Assembly: GCF_050003625.1 (NCBI RefSeq)
Contig: NC_134397.1
Location: 96,642,162 to 96,706,161 of the forward strand
Source: Haematobia irritans
Taxonomy: Eukaryota; Arthropoda; Insecta; Diptera; Muscidae
Length of the DNA: 64,000 bases
Direction of reading: 5' to 3'
Shown here: positions 34,600-44,832 of the stretch, one piece after another
Numbering within the stretch: the stretch's first letter is position 1
How the letters are laid out: every line of letters starts with the position of its first letter
Program-made: the position numbers and the translations under genes
The notes under the pieces: generated by a model
What the model was told of the DNA's origin: nothing
Seen by the model: only the letters and a program-made list of their open reading frames with translations
Databases searched by the model: none

Positions 34600-36504
34600 A
34601 TGGATGAAAAATTGGAATTTTTAGAAAACCACTTGCTATTGTCTTGCGGAGACACTGTGGAAAGAAAAAAGGACCTTAAACATAAATTTTCCTACATCAA
34701 ACACGAGTTTAAACAGAGATGGCTAAAAGCTCATAAAGTTGAAGAAGTTTTTATGAAAAACAACCAGAATTGGCTGGAAGGCACTTTTGAAATACCAGTG
34801 CATTCGCTTAATCAACCAGGTCGTCCGAGCAAATCATTTTCGGAATCGAGTGAACGAAGCAAGAGAAGAAAAACTGAGGAACTTCGATCAAATGTTGATG
34901 ATGAAATGATTATACATGCCGCACAAGTCATATTGCAAACGAAGGGTCAGAGAAATGCCTCAAAAGTGCTCAAAGAAATAGGAAATTCGCCAACAAAGGC
35001 TAGTCAATATAGAAAAGCCTATTCCAAGACCAATGAAACCATTGCTCCTTTGACCCCGTTCCAAGCACTCAAAATGTTCGTAGAAGCTGATCTAACAAGA
35101 CGACAATATGAAATAATAAGGGCAACTAACCCAAAGCATTACCCTTGTTACGACCTTTTGTTGAAAGCAAAACAAGAATGCTACCCACCAAAGACGGCAT
35201 TGAGAGTAACGGCTACCTGCGCAGAAATTAATTTACAATACCTAATGGATCATACTATTCAACGGTTATCAATCTACCTGGAAGAAGTGTTATTAACCCT
35301 TAACGAAATTGAAAGAAAGTCATTAACGATCATTTATAAATGGAGTTGTGACGGGTCACAACAAGCGCGGTACAAACAAAAATTCTCAGAAGACGCCGAA
35401 TCCGATGGTAGTATATTTTTGAGTTCTTTTGTGCCGCTTCAAATTATTTGTGGTAAAGAAAACAATAAAGTGTTATGGCAAAACCCAACACCATCATCAC
35501 CACGATTTTGCCGCCCCATCAGATTTCGGTATGTGAAAGAAACTACAGATGTAACAAAAGAGGAAATATGTTATGTGCAAAATGAAATTAAGAACCTCAC
35601 TCCTACAAAAGTACATATTGATGGAAAAGAATTTGATTATAATCACATTTTGAAAATGACCATGGTTGATGGCAAAGTTTGCAATGCTGTAACCAACACG
35701 ACCTCAACTAGCCGATGCTATATATGTGGCGCCACTTCCAAAGATTTCAATAATTTAAGCAAACAGAACGAAATAAGTCCCGATGCTCTTAAGTTTGGAA
35801 TTTCGGTATTACACGCAAAAATACGTATTTTTGAGAGCATTCTGCATTTGGCATATAAATTGCCCGTGAAGAAATATGGAAAGAAAAGGACCCAGGAAGA
35901 GAAAGCATTAGAAGAAGAAAGGAAAAAAGAAATCCAAGAAAGATTCCGCTTAGAAACTGACCTGTTGGTTGACATGCCTAAACCCAATTTTAGTAATACC
36001 AATGATGGAAATACGAGTAGGAGATTTTTTGAAAACACAGAATTAGCGGCGGACATAACAGGCATTAAACACGAATTAATATATAGATTTAAAATCTTAT
36101 TAGAGGCGATTTCAAGTGGACACAAAATAAATACAACAAAATTCAAAGAATATGCCTTCAACACCGCGCAAATGTATGTGGAATTATACGACTGGCATCC
36201 CATGACTCCAACAATGCATAAATTATTATTACATGGGGCGACCATCATAGATAATGCACTGTTGCCCATCGGCCAATTGTCGGAGGAGGCTGCAGAAGAA
36301 CGAAATAAACATTTTCGGTCATACAGACAGAATTTTTCAAGAAAATTTTCAAGGGAAGAATGCAACCGTGTTATTTATCAAAGATTGCTCCTTACTTCAG
36401 ATCCACTCGTAAGTAGTGAAAGATCGTTAAAGAAAACTTCACACAAGATTTTTTCTAGTGAAGTTATAGAACTATTAGAACCTGCCGAGCCCCACACAAT
36501 ATAG
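34600..36504 (+). CDS. Transib/RAG1-like DDE transposase, intact
   Basis: A 634-residue protein with no internal stop, predicted to cut and paste the surrounding element in the nucleus. A basic patch near 84-92 (SERSKRRK) could be the nuclear signal. Candidate catalytic residues: Asp251 (KWSCDGS), Asp357 (TMVDGKVCN) and Glu562/563 (GQLSEEAAEERNKHFR); the Asp-Asp spacing of 106 is close to RAG1 (108). A CCHH zinc site like that of RAG1 is visible: C373-x2-C376 (CYIC) and H540-x4-H545 (MHKLLLHG). The start at 34600 follows an in-frame stop region; an upstream exon is not needed. A polyadenylation signal AATAAA follows near 36587. The family call rests on these motifs, the element's ends and its target duplication. 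Confidence 0.88.
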   Translation: MDEKLEFLENHLLLSCGDTVERKKDLKHKFSYIKHEFKQRWLKAHKVEEVFMKNNQNWLEGTFEIPVHSLNQPGRPSKSFSESSERSKRRKTEELRSNVDDEMIIHAAQVILQTKGQRNASKVLKEIGNSPTKASQYRKAYSKTNETIAPLTPFQALKMFVEADLTRRQYEIIRATNPKHYPCYDLLLKAKQECYPPKTALRVTATCAEINLQYLMDHTIQRLSIYLEEVLLTLNEIERKSLTIIYKWSCDGSQQARYKQKFSEDAESDGSIFLSSFVPLQIICGKENNKVLWQNPTPSSPRFCRPIRFRYVKETTDVTKEEICYVQNEIKNLTPTKVHIDGKEFDYNHILKMTMVDGKVCNAVTNTTSTSRCYICGATSKDFNNLSKQNEISPDALKFGISVLHAKIRIFESILHLAYKLPVKKYGKKRTQEEKALEEERKKEIQERFRLETDLLVDMPKPNFSNTNDGNTSRRFFENTELAADITGIKHELIYRFKILLEAISSGHKINTTKFKEYAFNTAQMYVELYDWHPMTPTMHKLLLHGATIIDNALLPIGQLSEEAAEERNKHFRSYRQNFSRKFSREECNRVIYQRLLLTSDPLVSSERSLKKTSHKIFSSEVIELLEPAEPHTI

Positions 36505-36695
36505 TATTGAGCACGAAGAAGTCGAGATAGAAACATCTTTCAATAAGAAAATTTAATTCATTTTTATTTATTTATGATTTATGAGAATAAAATGTGTTTT
36601 TTATTATAAAATATATGTTTTTCTTATTTATTTTTTAAAATAAATAGGTAGTTTTTTTTAAAATACAGTCTTTCGAAGCCATTAACGTCCAAAAA

Positions 36696-36734
36696 TATTT
36701 TTGGCCGCCTAAATATTTCAAATCGACCACTGTG
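36696..36734 (-). repeat. Transib right terminal inverted repeat
   Basis: Read on the minus strand: perfect heptamer CACAGTG, a 23-base spacer and CCAAAAATA. It abuts the CACCG target copy at 36735-36739. Confidence 0.88.
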
Positions 36735-36864
36735 CACCGTCTTCAAAATTGCAAGGTAGTCCATATGTGGTATATATTAAACTAAAAAAGATCGATTAAA
36801 TACATATATAATTAAGTTTGACAAAATTTTCTGTAGAAATAAAATTTTGATAAAAGTTTCTATA

Positions 36865-38250
36865 CACCCAGAAAAAGAAAAAGTTTAGCCATTTTATTTC
36901 CATTAAGTTAATTTTTTTTTGTGAAATAAAAAAATTTACTTGTTTCAGTAAAAAAATCCCAAACTGAAAGCAGTTAGGAATAGTTCATTAACTAGAATAA
37001 GGCATGCAATTTTACTAATACTGTTTTCTTTGCTGGGTATAAGAATTTACTACTGAACAAGAAAATTTTATTCAATGATAACAAAGCATTCGTAAAAATA
37101 AACAAAACCCGAACTAAAACCAAGTTTCGCCAAATTCAGTAAAATTTCTTGTAAAACGATAACACTGACTTCCTTTATTATAGAAAGCTTATCATACATA
37201 CGAATAACACTTGACATAGAAAAATATTTTAGTTCATTCATACTAAGAATTATTCAATCCTTTCAAAACTAAAGGAAACACACTTGTTAGAATATAAATA
37301 GAAATTTTCCTATATTTCTTTTATCTACCTGTAATCGATACCTGTCATCCATGCACTCGATATGTTTGCGCGTGGGTTGTTTTTTTAGTTGGAATCGCGT
37401 TGTTATGGTATACGGAGAGATTGTTAAAAAATAATATAATAAATAACAAATAAAATATTTGTTATTGTAAATTAGAGAGAAAAATTTTAGTTTTTTCAAA
37501 ATTATTGAACATAAATAACAAACAATAAGTCTATCAATGTTCGTGATGGTGTATAAAGAAAGAAAACAGCAACAGAATAACAACCCCTTCATTCGTCTTC
37601 ACTTTGGAATCTTCAATTATCAGGTAACATTCATACAGTGACGCTAACCTTTTGTGAAAAAATTGGTTTATGATTTTTTATATTTGTAGGTATTGAAATT
37701 GTAAAAGGAGGACAAAATCGGTACGCAGCATTAAAAGTGAAAGGAACAAGAAGAAGAAAAGCATTACGTTTTACAGTTGGTAACTTTACATGGAAATTGG
37801 AAGTAGTGGAATAATAAACTAATATTTCAAGGCCAGTCGATGCTGTTAATTCTTAATAAATATATTTAATATATTAATAAAACATGTCTTTTATTGAAGA
37901 AAAAATGTCTATATAAATAAATAAAACTGTATTTAAAAACGAAGGTAAGCAGTTCTAATTTTGAAGTAAAAGGTTTACCACAAATTTGTAAGATTTGTCC
38001 AAATGAATGAAAAAAGTTCAATAAAATGATTCCATATATGAATTCAATTCAGTTAAATTTTTTCATTCTGTAGTATAGTGGTACATAAATATAGCAAAAT
38101 GTTAACTAATATATGGAATGCATTCTACCTAATTTCTACGAAAATCACATCGTTCAAACAAATAAAAATGTCTTTGGCGCTATACGAAGTTCAACTTTCA
38201 TCACAATGAGTTCATTTTAACTTAAAGAAGTGATCACTTTTTTCTGGGTG
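36865..38250 (+). mobile_element. CACCCAG-ended DNA element, copy 1 (1386 bp)
   Basis: Ends CACCCAGAAAAAG and its inverse CTTTTTTCTGGGTG, with TA on both sides (36863-36864, 38251-38252). It is inserted in the ~30 bp minisatellite. No transposase. It contains a spliced-looking segment: exon ending at 37621, a 69 bp GT-AG intron and an open exon to about 37812. A second copy, inverted and interrupted, is 46659-49348. Confidence 0.8.
37622..37813 (+). other. Exon-intron-like segment inside the CACCCAG element
   Basis: Donor 'atcag|gtaaca' at 37622 and acceptor 'tttgtag|gt' at 37690 define a 69 bp intron-like interval. The following frame reads IEIVKGGQNRYAALKVKGTR and on to a stop at about 37813. 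The inverted copy near 47820-47965 has the same splice sites but shifted codons. The protein is not recognised; it may be a captured exon or the end of a lost transposase. Confidence 0.35.
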
Positions 38251-38252
38251 TA

Positions 38253-38625
38253 GTAATAAAATTTTGACAAAATAAAATTTTGACAACTTTTTCTATAGAA
38301 ATAAAATTTGGAGAAAATTTTCTATAGAAATGAATTTTAACAAAATTTTCTATAAAAATAACAATTTTTCTATAGAAATAAATTTTTGACAAAATTTTCA
38401 ATAGAATTAAAATTTTGACAACACTCTCTATAGAATTAAAATTTTGACAACATTTTCCATAGAAATAAAATTTTGCCAAAATTTTCTATAGAAATAAAAT
38501 TTGACAAAATTTTCTATAGGAATAAAAATTTGACAAAATTTTCCATAAAAATAAAATTTTGACAAAATTTTCCATAAAAATAAAATTTTGACAAAATTTT
38601 CAATAGAAATACAATTTTGGTAGAT
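38253..38625 (+). repeat. ~30 bp minisatellite (ATTTTGACAAAATTTTC type)
   Basis: About a dozen degenerate units of 'aaattttgacaaaattttct' plus 'atagaaata'. The array begins before the CACCCAG element (36820-36862) and resumes after it, so that element landed inside the array. Minus-strand open frames here are repeat artefacts. Confidence 0.85.
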
Positions 38626-38689
38626 TATTTTTGGCTCGAGTGGCAACCATGATTATGAGCCGATACAGACCACTTTTTGGCGTTGCAAA

Positions 38690-39600
38690 TTTCAATTGGA
38701 TCGGATGAATTTTGTTTCTCCAAGAGGCTCCGGAGATCAAATCTGGGGAACGGTTTATATGGGGGCTATATATAATTATGGACCGATATGGACCAATTTT
38801 TGCATGGTTGTTAGAGACCATATAACACCACGTACCAAATTTCAACCGAATCGGATGAATTTTGCTCCTCCAAGAAGTTCCGGGGGTCAAATCTGGGGAT
38901 TGATTTATATGGGGGCTATATATAATTATGGACCGATATGGACCAATTCTTTCGTGTTTGTTAGAGACCACATACTAACATCACGTTCCAAATTTCAACC
39001 GGATCGGATGAATTTTGCTCCTCCTAGAGGCTCCGGAGGACAAATCTGGGGATCGGTTTATATGGGGGCTATATATAATTATGGACCGATATGGACCAAT
39101 TTTTGCATGGTTCTTAGAGACCATATACTAACACCACGTACCAAATTTCAACCGGATCGGATAAATTTTGCTCTTGCAACAGGCTCCGGAGGTCAAATCT
39201 GGGGATCGGTTTATATGGGGGCTATATAACATATAATTATGGACCGATATGGACCAATTTTTGCATGGTTGTTAGAGACCATATACTAACACCACGTACC
39301 AAATTTCAACCGGGTCAGATGAATTTTGCTCCTCTAAGAGGCTCCGGAGGTCAAATCTGGGGATCGGTTTATATGGGGGCTATATATAATTATGGACCGA
39401 TATGGACCAATTCTTGCATGGTTGTTAGAGACTATATACTAATACCATGTACCAAATTTCAGCCCGATCGGATGAAATATGTTAAACTTATAGGCTCCGC
39501 AAGCCAAATCTGGGGGTCCGTTTATATGGGGGCTATACGTAAAAGTGCACCGATATGGCCCATTTGCAATACCATCCGACCTACATCAATAACAAGTACT
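38690..39600 (+). repeat. 153 bp tandem array (plus copy)
   Basis: The marker 'tatatgggggctata' recurs at 38756, 38906, 39059, 39212, 39370 and 39523, giving periods of 150, 153, 153, 158 and 153. The long open frames at 38696-39229 and 39265-39675 come from this periodicity (NYGPIWTNFCMVV repeated), not from a gene. The inverse orientation is at 22102-22785. Confidence 0.88.
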
Positions 39601-39774
39601 TGTGCCAAGTTTGAAGTCGATATCTTGTTTCGTTCGGAAGTTAGCGTGATTTCAACAGAGGACGGACATGCTTAGATCGACTCAGAATTTCACCACGACC
39701 CAGAATATGTATACTTTAGGGGGTCTTAGAGCAATATTTCGATGTGTTACACCCATCCTATGGTGGAGGGTATA

Positions 39775-40405
39775 AAAATAATAAAAGCTTTGCATTTAAA
39801 TTTAGTACCCCTTCCTGTTATAAATAGGTACAATAATGCGGACATACGTCCCGCCAACACATCCTATTACTCTTAGAATTCCATGCGTGGCGTAAAAAGC
39901 TAACGAAATCTTCTTTTTTCCTCTTTCGTTTTGATGAAATCCACCAACTTTGGCCATATGCGTTCTTCAAATATATTGACTACTTTAAGAGCTTTTCTCT
40001 GGTTACATATACGCCTTCATCTTGTTCCACGGCCTTTATAGTAGCCACGTTCGTCAAAGAAGCGCAAAGCGGCACTTTATTTTACTACACGCAGAGAAGG
40101 AATATGATCACCTCAAACATGTTTCAAGAGCAAAATGTTATTTTTGTATGTTGACCATGTAACATGTTTGTCACTAAAATGTTATTTTCTCGTCAAATAT
40201 AACCTGCTTGCCGAAATCAGATGCATGATTTCCGAGGAAATAACATGGTTGCGAAAACCATGTTACATGGTCACCACCCAAAAATAACATTTTGCTCTTA
40301 AAACATGTTTGAGGTGATCATATTCCTTCTCTGGGTGTATTGGGGATAATCCAAAAGACTTGGTTTGAGGTGGAATGTGGCCTGCTAACACGTCCAACAG
40401 GAAGG
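39775..40405. other. Unassigned sequence interrupted by a foldback MITE
   Basis: The sequence on both sides of the MITE at 40088-40337 shares a short motif, 'cgtcc(c)gccaacac' at about 39848 and 'cacgtccaacaggaagg' at about 40389. No convincing protein is encoded. Confidence 0.3.
40088..40337 (+). mobile_element. Foldback MITE with ~80 bp arms
   Basis: From CACGCAGAGAAGGAATATGA to the inverse of CACCCAGAGAAGGAATATGA, with TA at both flanks (40086-40087, 40338-40339). The arms of about 80 bp differ at only a few positions and include ACATGTTT and CATGTAACATG motifs. A degraded related end is at 7043. Confidence 0.85.
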
Positions 40406-41081
40406 CAGTACATTCGCTATAACGTGAACATCGCCCAACGTGAACACGCTTTTTTTTACACTAACTACTCCCTAAAGGTGGGTATTAAGTTCGAGTTTAG
40501 CCGCTAATTTTCACTAAAGTGAAAACTAAATGAGTAAAAAACGTCATAAAATTATACATATTTGTCGCAGATTTCATTATAACTTGATGGGGAATATCAC
40601 AAAGCAAATTTTTACAAAGTTTATATTCCTTAAAATGGATTATTAAAGAAAAGTAATCGTGAAAAAATGACGATTTTAGTGGCTAAACTCGAACTTAATA
40701 CCCACCTTAACACTGAAAAACATGCAATTTGACGTAAAAGGCAGATTCACAATGCCAAATTCAATTTCAAATACACCTACGGAGTTTTTTAGTGATCTAT
40801 TTTGTCATTTTTCGTTAATTTTAATTATTAATTTAAATTGCTTTATAATTCCATACCCATTGATATTTTACCGATATCTTTTTTTATTTTTTATACAAGA
40901 AATTAAATTAAGTTTTTAATATTACTAATAACAAAAATAAAGACTATCACGCTAGAACGTGTAAAACTGCCGAATATGGCTATGTTTTATTCTGAAATTC
41001 GCTGAAGTTAGCTAACGTGAATTTTTTCGCAAACGTGAACTCTCTTGGTTTTAATTAGTTCACGTTACCGCAAGTGCACTG
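40406..41081 (+). mobile_element. Pogo-like MITE carrying a smaller MITE
   Basis: Inverted ends CAGTACATTCGC...TAACGTGAAC and GTTCACGTTACC...CACTG, with TA on the right. CAGTGCAC-type ends suggest the pogo/Tigger group. Without the insertion (40475-40707) it is about 441 bp and has no ORF. Copies: 5101-5240 (left end), 49647-50032 plus 53213-53261. Confidence 0.75.
40475..40707 (+). mobile_element. 233 bp MITE with TA target duplication
   Basis: The ends AAGGTGGGTATTAAGTTCGA and its inverse are almost perfect over about 33 bp. TA flanks both sides (40473-40474, 40708-40709). The undisturbed pogo-like copy near 49725 ('ctactccgtaacgctg') shows the empty site. Confidence 0.88.
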
Positions 41082-41084
41082 TAT

Positions 41085-41668
41085 TTGTGAAATCTTCAAA
41101 AGCAAAGCATCCCATTAACTAAGTAACAACTTCTTCATGTACAAGTATGGAGTTACAAAGTTTCGGGCAACTCAAGCGCATCTTCCTCAGCTACTATTTT
41201 TCTCATTTAAATCCACTTTTAAGTCAATTCATACAATTTCAATTTTAAATTTGTATGTAAATATTTGACAGAATAAAACAGATGAAGCAAAACAGCTGAC
41301 TTCGAATACTCGAAAAATGTTTCTCCCTACACACAAAAAACCAAATACGTAAGTTGACTTTGGAAAACTTTTTTTATATGTAGTTGAAATGGTTTATACA
41401 AGCTTTTGTTGACATACGAAAGGGATATTCGAACATTTTACAAAGTAAACTTGGTTCATGCTAAGTTGTTTATGATAACCTGCCATATTATTGATATGGC
41501 ATATGTTCGAATTGCTCAACGTCAATAAACACTCGTTAAATTGTATACACCCAATATCAATCCATCTTCCTTTTTCAGAAGAACGAATAGCATTATCACG
41601 CAAATATGAGACATATCTCTATTGGTAAAATATGTACCATATTACTTATCGCACATCCTAAATATTCT
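41085..41668. other. Non-coding stretch
   Basis: No gene or repeat family recognised in this AT-rich spacer. Confidence 0.35.
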
Positions 41669-42650
41669 TGTTGTAATCAAAAGACGTCCGCTCACGTTGA
41701 GTTCAATACGAGAATGACTTTATTTATATGATTACAAAAGAGTAAATTCTTTTATACCATTTATCGATAACAACAGTGATGATCAAGCAATGTTAACCCA
41801 TATTAACATCATAACATTTCTCCCCCCGTATTTCAATCAAATTCATGGTAAGAACCTTGGAAACGTTTAGGCAGTTGTTTCGTGCGTGCTGATCTGGGCA
41901 ATCCTTCAAAGTTTGACATAGCCGTATTTCCGTCCGGAGTATCAGTTGAAATGCGTACTGTCTGTTCACTTGACTCTGCAATCTGGCTTTCTGCAAGGTT
42001 TGCAGCTGATTTCTCTGAAGATTGCATCACTGGCAATGGTATTTTCGAAGGCACGTCCTGAGTTGTTCCAAGTGTCACGGATACTTGTTTCTGTTTGTTA
42101 TGTGTTGGGTTACAACTAGATTCTTCATTACTTTGCACTGAGGTTGGTCTTAATTAATCTACGTGTCGACGCCAAACTCTACCATTATCTAACTGGACAT
42201 CGTAATGTAGTTCTCCCATTTTACTTTTTACACACCCATATTGCCACTTCTTTTTGATAAATAATCCCGCGCCGCTACTCTCTCTCCCGGCGAAAAATGT
42301 TTTAATAATTCGGGTTGATGCTGCGTAGTCGCCTTTTCTGTTTCAATTAACAAGTCCAAACATGATTGAATCTGCCTGCCCAACATCGGCATTGATGGCG
42401 ACTTAGCAGTTTTTGGGTGTATAGATCGTCTATACTACATAAGTATCTTTGACAATTCACCAATCATAGTGTATGCAGAACAATTGGATGCCATCAACTT
42501 GTTCTTGATTGTTTGAACATACCTTTCCGCCTGTCCATTGGTTGCAGGGTGGTATGGTGCTCCCTGTTTATATGTAATTTCATTATTCATTAAAAACGTT
42601 TGAAGCTCCTTCGAATCAAACTGTCTACCATGGCCACTAACCAGGCTACA
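41669..42650 (-). pseudogene. Ty3/gypsy-type integrase end and 3' LTR
   Basis: Minus strand: SGHGRQFDSKELQTF and QGAPYHPATNGQAERYVQT (42480-42650) are the integrase core of Ty3/gypsy elements; the frame degrades toward 42200. A purine-rich tract (inverse of 'ttctcccccc', 41817-41826) abuts a putative 148 bp LTR (41669-41816, TGTTGTAA...TAACA). The rest of the element is missing beyond 42651, so this is a truncated relic, different from the copy at 58019-63600. Confidence 0.75.
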
Positions 42651-42995
42651 GATTTTTCTGTGTAGTTTTTTTTGTTTGTTTTTGTTTTGCTCAACTCTTT
42701 CGCCGAAAGCGTTGGGTGCTTAATTGGTGTATAGCGCTTGATACTGGATCAAAAAAGTGAAAAAAGTAAATACAGTGAACCCACCAGGAAGGAAAATTTT
42801 GGTTAATTTTAGAAAATTTGGAACAATTTTAGAAAATTCTTCGCAATAGATCCAATAAACACAAGCACTGGTATGTTCTTAATTTCCCTCCAAACAGTTT
42901 TGATTGTTCTTGGTTTCACGTGAAACAAGATTTTTTGAAATCCCTTGTCGAAAAATAAAAATCTACAAGTCATATGATTTGCGGAGGAAACCATA

Positions 42996-43332
42996 GACCA
43001 AGAAAATGTATAGACGTCTCATGTCAATTTACAGCGCTGTAGTTTGTCTGCACACCGCAGATAAAACTTTCTTCTGCAAATAAGTGATTTTTTAATTTGG
43101 CTTTAATTTGTTTTCTTTATTCTATTGATGAAACACAAAATATTGTTAAAGCATATAAAATTCTGTACATCCACACCTTTTTTTAATGCAAATTGACTGA
43201 TTTGTACGGTAATTCTCGTTTGTCGAAAAGATATTGAGTCTCTTGACTGCGAAATTGAGTGCGATGACTGCGCACTGCAAATAAACAAAATCATTGTAAA
43301 TTGACATGAGATGTCTATACATTTTCTTTGTC
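42996..43332 (+). mobile_element. 337 bp MITE with ~36 bp inverted repeats
   Basis: Ends GACCAAGAAAATGTATAGAC and the inverse of GACAAAGAAAATGTATAGAC, with TA at 42994-42995 and 43333-43334. No ORF. Confidence 0.82.
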
Positions 43333-43476
43333 TATGTAGGAAAATGTAAACATATAATCACATTTGTGGCACATTTCTTATGTCATTCCGCGCGTAATAC
43401 ATCGAAATACCATATTGGTCTCAGATCCCATAAAGTATATATATTATGGGTTGAGGTGAAATCCTTTGTCGAACTA

Positions 43477-44731
43477 AAGGGTGATACGGTCAAAATTTGG
43501 TCAAGGGAAAACGCATGTAAATCGGTGAAATCGTTTATTTAAAAAATCAAATTAAATTTGTTTTTCAAGTTCAATTAGCATAAAATTCAGGAAAAATATT
43601 CAGTTAGGCTTTCGCTTTTCCAAATCCGAATTGCCGGGCCTCACGCTTGACACCTGCCATCAGATTTTGTACAGCCACCTTGTCCACCTTCTTCGCCGCA
43701 GAAAGCCAGTTTGCCTTGAACTGTTGCTCGTCCTTAGCAGTTTTTTGGTCTTCTTTAGGTTCCGCTTGACAATAGCCCAGTATTTCTCAATTGGGCGGAG
43801 CTCTGGCGTGTTGGGAGAGTTCTTGTCCTTGGCAACCACCTGCACGTTGTTGGCGGCGTACCACTCCATGGCCTTTTTACCGTAATGGCAAGATGCCAAA
43901 TCCGGCCAAAACAGTACGGAACAACCGTGTTTCTTCAGGAAAGGCAGCAGACGTTTATTCAAACACTCTTTTCACTTGGTTGACAGTCCCGGAAGCTATG
44001 AAAATGCTGCTTTTCAAGCCACAGGTACAGATGGCTTGCCAAACCAGATATTTCTTTGCGAACTTTGACAGTTTTATGTGCTTGAAAATATCTGCTACAT
44101 TTCCCCTTCCTTTTGCTGCTGCTGTCCCGGAAGCTGCTTGTAGTCGGCTTTGACGTAGGTTTCGTCGTCCATTACCACGCAGTCAAACTTCGTCAGCATC
44201 GTCGTGTACAGCCTCCGGGATCGCGCTTTGGCCGTCGTATTTTGTTCATCATCGCGATTTGGAGTCACTACCTTCTTGTAAGTCGATAGTCCGGCTCGTT
44301 TTTTGGCTCGATGCACGGTTGTAGACGATACACCCAGCTTATTTGCGGCATCTCGGAGAGAGAGGTTAGGGTTTCGCTTGAAACTACCAGCAACTCTCTT
44401 TGTCGTCTCAGCGGCTTCCGGTTTTCGATTTCCCCCAGATCCAGACTTCCTGGCTGTCGACAAACGTTCCCCAAACACTTTAATTACATTTGTAACGGTT
44501 GATTTGGCAACTTTTAGCGATTTTGCCAGCTTTGCGTGCGAGTAGCTCGGATTTACGCGATGCGCGAGCAAAATTTTGATACGCTGCTCTTCTTGCTTGG
44601 ACGGCATTTTGACAACTGAAGAGTGAATTCCAAAATCAAAATAGGAGCAATATTCTACACACACCTTCAAAATGAGGGGGAGGGGAAATACGTCAAGTTT
44701 ATATTGACCAAATTTTGACCGTATCACCCTT
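43477..44731 (-). mobile_element. Tc1/mariner DD37E-type element (1255 bp)
   Basis: Inverted ends AAGGGTGATACGGTCAAAAT and its inverse, with TA at 43475-43476 and 44732-44733. It carries a minus-strand transposase pseudogene. The length and the 37-residue D-to-E spacing fit the ITmD37E group described in insects. Confidence 0.88.
43660..44607 (-). pseudogene. DD37E transposase, frameshifted
   Basis: It starts MPSKQEEQRIKILLAHR at about 44607. A helix-turn-helix follows (YSHAKLAKSLKVAKSTVTNV, then LSLRDAANKLGVSSTTVHRA). The first catalytic Asp lies in CVVMDDETYVKAD. The frame breaks at about 44090 and resumes at 43962 with FWPDLASCHYGKKAMEWY and PELRPIEKYWAIVK; 37 residues separate the Asp and the final Glu. 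It cannot make an intact enzyme. Confidence 0.85.
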
Positions 44732-44832
44732 TAAAGATGCCCGTCTGTGGAAATCACGCTAATTTCCGAACGAAACACCTTGAAACTAGGTATGAAGTTT
44801 AGTGAAAAGTTTTCCCATCTGTGAGGGGAAAT

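Larger units (their letters stand above)
33946..36734 (+). mobile_element. Complete Transib-type (RAG1-like) DNA transposon
   Basis: A 2789 bp element bounded by the 5 bp duplication CACCG (33941-33945, 36735-36739). The ends are ~36 bp inverted repeats with about 28 matches. The right end starts CACAGTG, the heptamer of V(D)J recombination signals, and the left CACATAG. In both, exactly 23 bases separate the heptamer from CCAAAAATA or CCAAAAGTC, which match six of nine positions of the signal nonamer. The only gene is the 634-residue transposase. GC-rich 5 bp target duplications and such ends are Transib hallmarks. The empty-site sequence 'taacaccgtcttc' is supported by the related 57315 region. 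Confidence 0.9.
33829..39773 (+). repeat. Composite repeat with inverted TACCCTCCACCAT ends
   Basis: Left end TACCCTCCACCATGG at about 33829; right end is its inverse at about 39760-39773. Between them, once two insertions are removed (33946-36734 Transib, 36865-38250 CACCCAG element), lie a leader, a ~30 bp minisatellite and an array of 153 bp units. Part of the leader (33880-33940) is also found inside the hAT-like copy at 57250-57330. Nothing in it codes. Confidence 0.6.
43400..44820 (-). repeat. Terminal piece of the 153 bp-array element, split by a Tc1 element
   Basis: 'acatcgaaata...cccataaagtatata' (43400-43445) and 'cgtctgtggaaatcacgc...ttccgaacg' (44738-44780) match the leader of the element at 22102 (22155-22285). 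The Tc1-type element 43477-44731 lies between them. Confidence 0.7.

Noticed and set aside
35718..36365. 215-codon minus-strand open frame
   Set aside because: It is the antisense shadow of the Transib transposase.
34600..36504. Transib ORF as a domesticated host gene
   Set aside because: It is enclosed by matched inverted repeats and a target duplication, so it is part of a mobile element rather than a captured host gene.
38696..39675. Long open frames (177 and 136 codons) that look like a repeat-rich protein
   Set aside because: They arise from the 153 bp tandem array, whose period is divisible by three; both strands and the copy at 22147-22776 are also open.
39800..40080. Possible gene fragment on the minus strand
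   Set aside because: The translation has stops and no recognisable motif; it could not be tied to a family.
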